DNA of 9,228 bases from JAFGHJ01 sp964631335. GTDB taxonomy: Bacteria > Hydrothermota > UBA3072. Position numbers and translations under genes: made by a program. The notes under the pieces were generated by a model that searched no databases, was not told where the DNA came from, and saw nothing but the letters and a program-made list of their open reading frames with translations. The stretch is from positions 1 to 9,228 of the forward strand of contig CAZVXD010000073.1 of assembly GCA_964631335.1 (NCBI GenBank), read 5' to 3'. Shown here in pieces: positions 4,819-9,228 of the stretch (the stretch's first letter is position 1; every line of letters starts with the position of its first letter).

Positions 4819-5580
4819 TCATCTCAACGAACTAAAATTATAAGAAAAATTCAGCCCCAGTCTGGCAAAATTATTATCAGTGAAAAGCTGTTCCGCTTTC
4901 ATGAGATATAAAGTTCCTCTAAGCAGCCGATTTTTATATTCAAGTCCGAAATTCGCGTCTCGTCCGTCCGTCTCCAGAATAAAACTCACGGGGCTTGAAA
5001 CTCTCAACCGGATGCCCATAAAAAGTCCCACCGCCCAATTTTCATGGTTTTCATCGAAGAGAACATCGGTATTGGGCACAAAGCTTCTGGGTCCGTATCC
5101 GACAAACTTGCCTCTGCCCACTCCGATATTAACCTGAAGGTTTCTGTTAATATTTTTGGTCGCCACTCCGTACAGAGAAACAATCTCAGGAGGTCTGTCA
5201 TCATAATCTTCATCATCATATGTTTTATCCGAACCCACCGGCGATATGAATTTATCGAAAGAAATCTCATAAATACCTACGGCTATCGATGGTCTCCTCG
5301 TTTCTTCCTGCAGCAAACGATAAGATATATCGAACGCGAAATCCGATCCGTTGTACCATTTGAGAGCCGTGTTTAATTCCATATAAGTCCATTCTAAACC
5401 AAAATTGGGATCGAAACTCACTTCGCTCCCGCTTGCCAGAGGAAAATTGCCGTCGATATTTACAAAAACCCCTTCAGTATAATCGGCGCTGGGTATATCG
5501 ATATAGGAATCGTAATGAAGCATCTGAGAATTAAGCGGCAAAAAACAGAGAAAAAATAGCGTAAACCAAAATTTTTTCAT
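4819..5580 (-). CDS. secreted outer-membrane beta-barrel protein (barrel only)
   Basis: The 253-residue protein starts with a clear signal peptide (MKKFWFTLFFLCFLPLNSQ). It is then built of alternating hydrophobic/polar strands with Gly and aromatics, ending in LGLNFSYNF plus four residues, like a last barrel strand. Across its whole length it resembles the N-terminal halves of the genes at 6513 and 8256. Shared blocks are SYIDIPSA (25-32), KFISPVGSD (110-118), RPPEIVSLYG (129-138), GRGKFVGYGPRS (155-166), FDENHENWAVGLF (175-187) and ETDGRDANFGLEY (203-215). It has no OmpA domain. The fold recalls YjbH-type barrels but I do not assign a family. The ATG at 5578-5580 has AAGGAGG six bases upstream. 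It lies 64 bp after the sugar transferase and may be co-transcribed with it. Confidence 0.85.
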   Translation of the reverse strand: MKKFWFTLFFLCFLPLNSQMLHYDSYIDIPSADYTEGVFVNIDGNFPLASGSEVSFDPNFGLEWTYMELNTALKWYNGSDFAFDISYRLLQEETRRPSIAVGIYEISFDKFISPVGSDKTYDDEDYDDRPPEIVSLYGVATKNINRNLQVNIGVGRGKFVGYGPRSFVPNTDVLFDENHENWAVGLFMGIRLRVSSPVSFILETDGRDANFGLEYKNRLLRGTLYLMKAEQLFTDNNFARLGLNFSYNFSSLR

Positions 5581-5644
5581 TTATAACCTCCTTACTCAGT
5601 TTTTTTAAATAATTATTAAAATCTTAAACCGGCACGAAATTTTT

Positions 5645-6238
5645 CTATTCCCACCTGCCGAAAAAAGTTACATAAAAAGAAATCAAAACCAGCTTCACGT
5701 CCAGCAAGAAAGACTGATTTTTTATATACAAAAGATCATATTTGACTTTATGCTCGGTTTTCGCCTCTTTATCGGCGAAAATCTGAGCTATTCCGGTAAG
5801 ACCGGGTTTAATCATAACCCTCTTGTGGAAATCCGGGACTTCTTTGAGATTTCTGTATTTACTGCCTATGATTTCAACATCGGGATGAAAAGGCCGGGGT
5901 CCGACAAAACTCATATGACCTCTAAAAATAGAAAGGAGTTGAGGCAGTTCATCCATCGCGGTTGCCCGGAGAAGTTTACCCACTCTGGTAACATGAGAAT
6001 TGTATTCTTCCCTGTTTTTCATGGCTGCCCCGTTATGCGTATTTTTTCCCATCGACCTGAATTTCAAAACGTAAAAAATTTCTCCGTCCTTACCAACTCT
6101 CTTTTGCCTGATAAAAATAGGACCTCCGCTTTCCATAACGATAGCAACAGAAGAAAGAACCCAGACAGGAACCGAAATCACCAGACCGATTCCGGAAAGG
6201 AAAACATCAAAAGTTCTTTTTAATATAGAGTTTGCCAC
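5645..6238 (-). CDS. bacterial sugar transferase (polyprenyl-phosphate phosphoglycosyl transferase)
   Basis: This enzyme class transfers a sugar-1-phosphate from a nucleotide sugar to undecaprenyl phosphate at the inner membrane, starting a surface polysaccharide or glycan. At 197 residues it is the short single-domain (PglC-like) form. Visible motifs: LKRTFDV (6-12), a hydrophobic membrane segment (about 13-34), GGPIFIRQKRVGKDG (38-52), KFRSM (59-63), TRVGKLLRATAMDELPQL (84-101, catalytic Asp-Glu pair at 96-97), FVGPRP (111-116), KPGLTGIAQ (144-152) and KYDLLYIKNQS (166-176). The sugar is not predictable. The start is uncertain: the GTG at 6236-6238 fits the family N-terminus, but GGGG touches it directly and the strong GAGGAGG at 6264-6270 lies 25 bases upstream. 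An ATA codon at 6257-6259 is the only closer in-frame candidate. Confidence 0.93.
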   Translation of the reverse strand: MANSILKRTFDVFLSGIGLVISVPVWVLSSVAIVMESGGPIFIRQKRVGKDGEIFYVLKFRSMGKNTHNGAAMKNREEYNSHVTRVGKLLRATAMDELPQLLSIFRGHMSFVGPRPFHPDVEIIGSKYRNLKEVPDFHKRVMIKPGLTGIAQIFADKEAKTEHKVKYDLLYIKNQSFLLDVKLVLISFYVTFFGRWE

Positions 6239-6281
6239 CCCTTTTTTATTTGAATTTATCTGTCCTCCTCAAGGATATCTT

Positions 6282-6309
6282 AATATAATCAAAAAACCTT
6301 AACCTGCAA
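6282..6309 (-). promoter_or_regulatory. weak candidate promoter for the sugar transferase
   Basis: On the minus strand TATATT (6282-6287, five of six -10 consensus) lies 16 bp after TTGCAG (6304-6309, a poor -35). It would start transcription near 6275, just before the GAGGAGG at 6264-6270. The -35 match is weak, so this is only a candidate. Confidence 0.3.
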
Positions 6310-6450
6310 CCTCTCTAAGCAGCTACATCAAAACATCTTAACAAATAATGTGCAATTATCATTCCTTTTTCGAAACGTCTAATAAACTGCAAATCAAACA
6401 CTTAATGGGGATAGATTTACCGCAACAAAAAAAATATACCCATTAAACAT

Positions 6451-6473
6451 GACAATTGTATAATTGCATTGTC
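6451..6473. other. 23-bp interrupted palindrome downstream of the OmpA gene
   Basis: GACAAT (6451-6456) and ATTGTC (6468-6473) form a perfect 6-bp inverted repeat around an 11-base centre; a nested CAATT/AATTG also exists. There is no T-tract after it in the direction of the gene that ends at 6513. It could be an operator or chance in A+T-rich DNA. The rest of the 6241-6512 gap holds no gene I can support. Confidence 0.3.
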
Positions 6474-6512
6474 AGATTCTCAAATCCGGAGCATCTTAAT
6501 CTGTGTGAACTT

Positions 6513-7979
6513 TTATTTCTTCCTATAAAGTATAAATTGAACTCTTCTATTCTTTTTTCTGTTTTCTTCCGTGTCGTTATCGGCGACCGGCCTTGTTTCC
6601 CCATAAGCTTCCGTGCTTATTCTATACGGGGATATTCCGCGTCCGATTAAATACTCTTTCACGTTTTCCGCTCTTTTTTCAGACAGCATTTGATTATCTT
6701 CATAGGTCCCAATGGAACAGGTATGTCCTATAGCAATGAGATAAACATCTTCATTATCTCTTATAAGTTCTACTATCCTGTCCAGAATACCGTATCCTCT
6801 TGCTGTAATATCGAATTTTTTGAAGGGAAATCTTATACTTATGCCTTCGACAGTATTTTTCATATTTTCAAAATCATCTACTACTACAATAGAATCTTCT
6901 AATCCGATAGGCTTTTCATTGGTCTTTTTTTTGTTTAATTCTACAGTAAAAAGATTCCCGACCTTTTTCCCTTTTACCGTTATCTCGATTTTCTTATTAA
7001 CATAACCTTCCGAGGTAATATACGTTATAAAAACACCGGGTTCCAGTAAAAAAGAATGGACTCTTCTATTCACGGAAATTTGCGCCGTATCTCCGTCCTT
7101 ACCGCTTATTATCGTATTACCATTTACAGATTCCTTACTTTCACTATCTATTAATTCGATACCAACAGAAAATTTCTCCTTTTCTTCAGTTTTCTTTTTA
7201 ATATCCGTAATTTTATAAGAAAAATCGAGACTGATTCGCGGCGAAAGTTCAGAATCATCATCTGCCGTAAATAATTCAAGTTTATTTAAAGCCAGTGTAC
7301 CTTTAAGCATTTCGTTTTGATATTCTATACCGATGTTCGCGTCGCGCCCGTCTTCTTCGACAATAAAAGATAAATTATTCATAAAAACATATTTCATTCC
7401 GCCAAAAAGTCCCACAGCCCAATTCTCGTGATTCTCATCGGAGAAGGCGTCGATATTTACGTACTGGCTTCTCGGACCGTAGCCTATGAATCTTCCTCTA
7501 CCGAGCCCTGCAGTAATTTCAAAATTTTTGTTTATCTTTTTCGTTCCCACAATATAAACCGAAGCGATTTCCGGAGCTCTATCAATATAATTTTCATCAT
7601 TGAAGACTTCATCCGAACCCGCGGGAGACACATATTTGTCTATGGCTATTTCACCGAATCCTATAGCAAGAGCGGGAAACCTGCCATTGTCGGCGAGTAT
7701 TTTATAAGAAATATCGAGCGCGAAGTCGGCACCTTTATACCATTTTAGAGCTGCCCCGAAATCTCCATACGTAAAATCGATCCCTATATTAGGGTCAAAT
7801 TTAACATCTTCAACATCTTTAATCGGGTAACTCGAATTTACGCCAATATAAAGACCCTGGTCAAAATTAGCCGTGGGAATATCGATATAAGACTCCCTTT
7901 TCATCTGATAACCATTTACCGAAATAGATACTATAGATAGAACTAATAAAATTAATTGTTTTAAAATTAATCGTTTCAA
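6513..7979 (-). CDS. outer-membrane barrel protein with PEGA-like and OmpA C-terminal domains
   Basis: Counting from the TTG at 7977-7979, the protein has 488 residues. It begins with a signal peptide (MKRLILKQLILLVLSIVSIS), then the barrel shared with the genes at 4819 and 8256 (about 24-259; GRGRFIGYGPRS, ENHENWAVGLFGG, EEDGRDANIGIEY). A Lys/Glu hinge follows, then a PEGA-like beta domain (about 267-350, ending in an EPGVFITYITSEGY-type turn and ITVKGKKV), and an OmpA domain (about 380-487: GHTCSIG, N..LSEKRAENV, NRRVQF). The protein probably anchors the outer membrane to peptidoglycan. Asp of the usual GHTD is Cys here. I chose TTG because the ribosome site AAGGGGGTGATC ends at a proper distance from it, whereas the in-frame GTG at 7986-7988 overlaps that site. 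A promoter lies at 8004-8032. Confidence 0.88.
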   Translation of the reverse strand: MKRLILKQLILLVLSIVSISVNGYQMKRESYIDIPTANFDQGLYIGVNSSYPIKDVEDVKFDPNIGIDFTYGDFGAALKWYKGADFALDISYKILADNGRFPALAIGFGEIAIDKYVSPAGSDEVFNDENYIDRAPEIASVYIVGTKKINKNFEITAGLGRGRFIGYGPRSQYVNIDAFSDENHENWAVGLFGGMKYVFMNNLSFIVEEDGRDANIGIEYQNEMLKGTLALNKLELFTADDDSELSPRISLDFSYKITDIKKKTEEKEKFSVGIELIDSESKESVNGNTIISGKDGDTAQISVNRRVHSFLLEPGVFITYITSEGYVNKKIEITVKGKKVGNLFTVELNKKKTNEKPIGLEDSIVVVDDFENMKNTVEGISIRFPFKKFDITARGYGILDRIVELIRDNEDVYLIAIGHTCSIGTYEDNQMLSEKRAENVKEYLIGRGISPYRISTEAYGETRPVADNDTEENRKKNRRVQFILYRKK

Positions 7980-7981
7980 AG

Positions 7982-7993
7982 TGATCACCCCCT
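7982..7993 (-). promoter_or_regulatory. near-perfect extended Shine-Dalgarno deciding the TTG start
   Basis: The minus strand reads AAGGGGGTGATC, matching 11 of 12 bases of the sequence complementary to the usual bacterial 16S rRNA 3' end. The G-run ends eight bases before the TTG at 7979. The GTG at 7988 shares the last G of the run, so it is a poor start. Confidence 0.65.
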
Positions 7994-8003
7994 TATGACT
8001 ACA

Positions 8004-8032
8004 AATCTACATATTTAAATTGGCCTTGTCAA
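8004..8032 (-). promoter_or_regulatory. predicted promoter of the 6513-7979 OmpA gene
   Basis: On the minus strand a perfect TTGACA (8027-8032) is followed after 17 bp by TAGATT (8004-8009). The transcript start would be near 7997, giving a leader of about 18 bases that just contains the ribosome site. On the plus strand TTGTCA is repeated at 8026 and 8039 (13-bp step), which could mark a regulator site overlapping the -35. Confidence 0.6.
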
Positions 8033-8108
8033 CCCCTGTTGTCACATTTTTAAAAAAAATTTTTACCAAAGAATTAGACAGAGAACACTATTGAGATTAG
8101 AACCTGTA

Positions 8109-8143
8109 CGCATTAAGTCTCAGGAATTACGGATTAAGTAATA
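8109..8143 (+). repeat. five-unit heptamer array (NGNATTA-like)
   Basis: Units start at 8109, 8116, 8123, 8130 and 8137: CGCATTA, AGTCTCA, GGAATTA, CGGATTA, AGTAATA, with G at position 2 and A at position 7 throughout. This is degenerate but in strict 7-bp phase. Confidence 0.6.
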
Positions 8144-8158
8144 AGTTTTTTTTTAAAT

Positions 8159-8186
8159 CTCCGCTCTTCGTTTTTAGTTCTTCTAA
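8159..8186 (+). repeat. four-unit heptamer array, degenerate
   Basis: Units CTCCGCT, CTTCGTT, TTTAGTT and CTTCTAA start at 8159, 8166, 8173 and 8180. Similarity is modest (pyrimidine-T opening, T-rich). It overlaps the next array by three bases. Confidence 0.4.
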
Positions 8187-8218
8187 TTCAAAATTCAGCA
8201 TTTAAAATTTACAATTAT
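8184..8218 (+). repeat. five-unit heptamer array (AAATTCA-like)
   Basis: Units start at 8184, 8191, 8198, 8205 and 8212: TAATTCA, AAATTCA, GCATTTA, AAATTTA, CAATTAT. On the opposite strand the word resembles the TTTTGAA array at 4675-4709, so the same repeat family occurs in inverse orientation in two gaps. No terminator hairpin is seen after the gene that ends at 8256. Confidence 0.65.
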
Positions 8219-8255
8219 TATTCCTTCCTGTTTTTCTCCTAATCCAGAATATGAC

Positions 8256-9227
8256 CTATTTATTTCCAGCCCGGTACAGCGCGAACTCGACTCTTCTGTT
8301 TTTGATCCTTCCTTCTTCAGTACCGTTATCGGCGATCGGTCTTCTTTCTCCGAGCGCTTCCCTGCTAATTTTATCGGCGGGGATTCCATTTTCTATCAAA
8401 TGCCTTTCTACACTTTTCGCTCTTTCTTCAGATAGTATCTGATTCGATTCCATGCTGCCTATCGAGCATGTATGCCCGATAATAAGCAAACGGAAATTTC
8501 CGCACCGACTTAAGAGTTCGATAATTTTTTCCAGGAGATCCAGAGTTTCGATGGTCAGTTCGGCTCTGGCATAAGGAAATTTTAAACTTATCGCTTCTAT
8601 CGCGGCTTTAATATTCTCAAAATTATCTTTTATTTCCATCGAATCGCCGGCTTCGGGCTCTTTTTCATCCTCTTCTATTATATCGGACTCCATTGTATCG
8701 ACCTTGACCGGTTCGATGTATTCCTCATAGGCAATCCGTACGGGCTGAATTTTTTCCTTTACGCCCTTTATCCTGTAGGATAAATCCAACCCAACACGAG
8801 GAGAAAAATCGTTTTCCGAATCGCCCCAAACCTCGAGTTTATTCAAAACCAGCGTACCTTTTATCCGCTCGTTTCGATATCCCAATCCGATATTAACATC
8901 ACGGCCATCCGCTTCGGCAATAAAGGATAAATTTTTCGAAAAAATAAATTTAACTCCCCCGAAAAGTCCAAAAGACCATACTTCATGTTTTTCACTGCTG
9001 AGCAGGTCGGTATTAATGTACTCGCTAAACGAGCCGTAACCCACAAATTTACCTCTACCCAACCCGGCGCTTACTTCTATTAATCTGTTTACTTTCTTAC
9101 TCGCCACACCGTAAAAAGACCACGCTTCGGGAGCTCTTTGGGTGTATTCATCGTCGTTAAAAGTTTCATCGACTCCGGCGGTAGAAATGTATTTATCCAG
9201 GGCGATTTCACCGATACCAAAAGCGAA
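8256..9227 (-). CDS. outer-membrane barrel protein with OmpA domain (5' end beyond window)
   Basis: The frame is open from the TAG at 8256-8258 to the right edge, giving 323 visible residues. A GTG at 9107 is only an internal Val: the 40 codons before it encode FAFGIGEIALDKYIS and RAPEAWSFYG, matching the paralogue at 6513. Visible parts are the barrel (about 1-155; GRGKFVGYGSFSEY, EADGRDVNIGLGY), an acidic linker (about 156-205, rich in Glu/Asp with EEDEKEPEAGD), and an OmpA domain (about 215-320; GHTCSIG, N..LSEERAKSV, NRRVEF). It lacks the PEGA-like domain of its neighbour. It probably links outer membrane and murein. By alignment about 105-110 N-terminal residues, including the signal peptide, lie outside the window. 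Confidence 0.88.
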   Translation of the reverse strand, partial: FAFGIGEIALDKYISTAGVDETFNDDEYTQRAPEAWSFYGVASKKVNRLIEVSAGLGRGKFVGYGSFSEYINTDLLSSEKHEVWSFGLFGGVKFIFSKNLSFIAEADGRDVNIGLGYRNERIKGTLVLNKLEVWGDSENDFSPRVGLDLSYRIKGVKEKIQPVRIAYEEYIEPVKVDTMESDIIEEDEKEPEAGDSMEIKDNFENIKAAIEAISLKFPYARAELTIETLDLLEKIIELLSRCGNFRLLIIGHTCSIGSMESNQILSEERAKSVERHLIENGIPADKISREALGERRPIADNGTEEGRIKNRRVEFALYRAGNK

Positions 9228-9228
9228 C

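Noticed and set aside
5044..5376. Plus-strand 110-codon frame opposite the barrel gene (and a similar one at 7428-7748)
   Set aside because: The two antisense frames resemble each other only because the sense genes are paralogues; no independent evidence of coding.
5750..6223. Plus-strand 157-codon open frame
   Set aside because: It lies opposite the sugar transferase, whose motifs are complete; no ribosome site or recognisable domain in the antisense frame.
6352..6468. Inverted 9-mers TGCAATTAT / ATAATTGCA about 100 bp apart
   Set aside because: Short, A+T-rich and far apart; compatible with chance and not linked to any gene between them.
7986..7988. GTG as start of the central OmpA gene
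   Set aside because: It overlaps the ribosome-binding sequence; the TTG nine bases downstream has ideal spacing and gives a normal signal peptide.
9105..9107. GTG as the start of the rightmost OmpA gene
   Set aside because: The 40 codons upstream to the window edge stay open and match the paralogous barrel, so the gene starts outside the window.

Overview
The window reads as chromosomal DNA of a diderm (Gram-negative-type) bacterium. Evidence: bacterial ribosomal and tRNA-modification genes, a periplasmic-side murein transglycosylase, and three secreted beta-barrel proteins, two ending in peptidoglycan-binding OmpA domains. The DNA is A+T-rich by eye, uses many GTG/TTG starts, and has strong AAGGAGG-type ribosome sites on several genes. 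I cannot place the organism. The gene content and unusual intergenic DNA would fit a poorly sampled candidate phylum, but that is inference.

Left part (49-2932, minus strand): a compact translation operon, rpsP (S16) - khpA - trmD - rplS (L19) - rnhB - yraN. Genes overlap or sit a few bases apart, and a TTGACA-type promoter lies near 3013-3041. The usual rimM between khpA/rpsP and trmD is absent. S16 carries a 60-70 residue Lys-rich then acidic tail whose last codons overlap khpA. A further leftward gene may start at 49 and leave the window.

Middle (3261-4608, plus strand): ruvX-mltG, a two-gene unit with an 11-bp overlap. Its likely promoter places the transcription start at or next to the ruvX ATG, so the message may be leaderless.

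Right part (4819-9227, minus strand): three paralogous outer-membrane barrel genes plus a phosphoglycosyl transferase. The paralogues form a modular series: barrel only (4819-5580), barrel + PEGA-like + OmpA (6513-7979), and barrel + acidic linker + OmpA (8256 to beyond the right edge). The sugar transferase (5645-6238) sits between the first two and suggests a link to surface polysaccharide, though this is only context.

The most unusual signal is in the gaps. Nearly every intergenic region is built of short degenerate tandem arrays of period 7 or 8, often five units, with a different word in each block. Two of these arrays belong to a composite element, present once at each end of the translation operon in the same orientation (84-156 and 3035-3108). 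It consists of a TTGACA -35 box, a 24-28 base imperfect hairpin, and then five GTC-headed heptamers.
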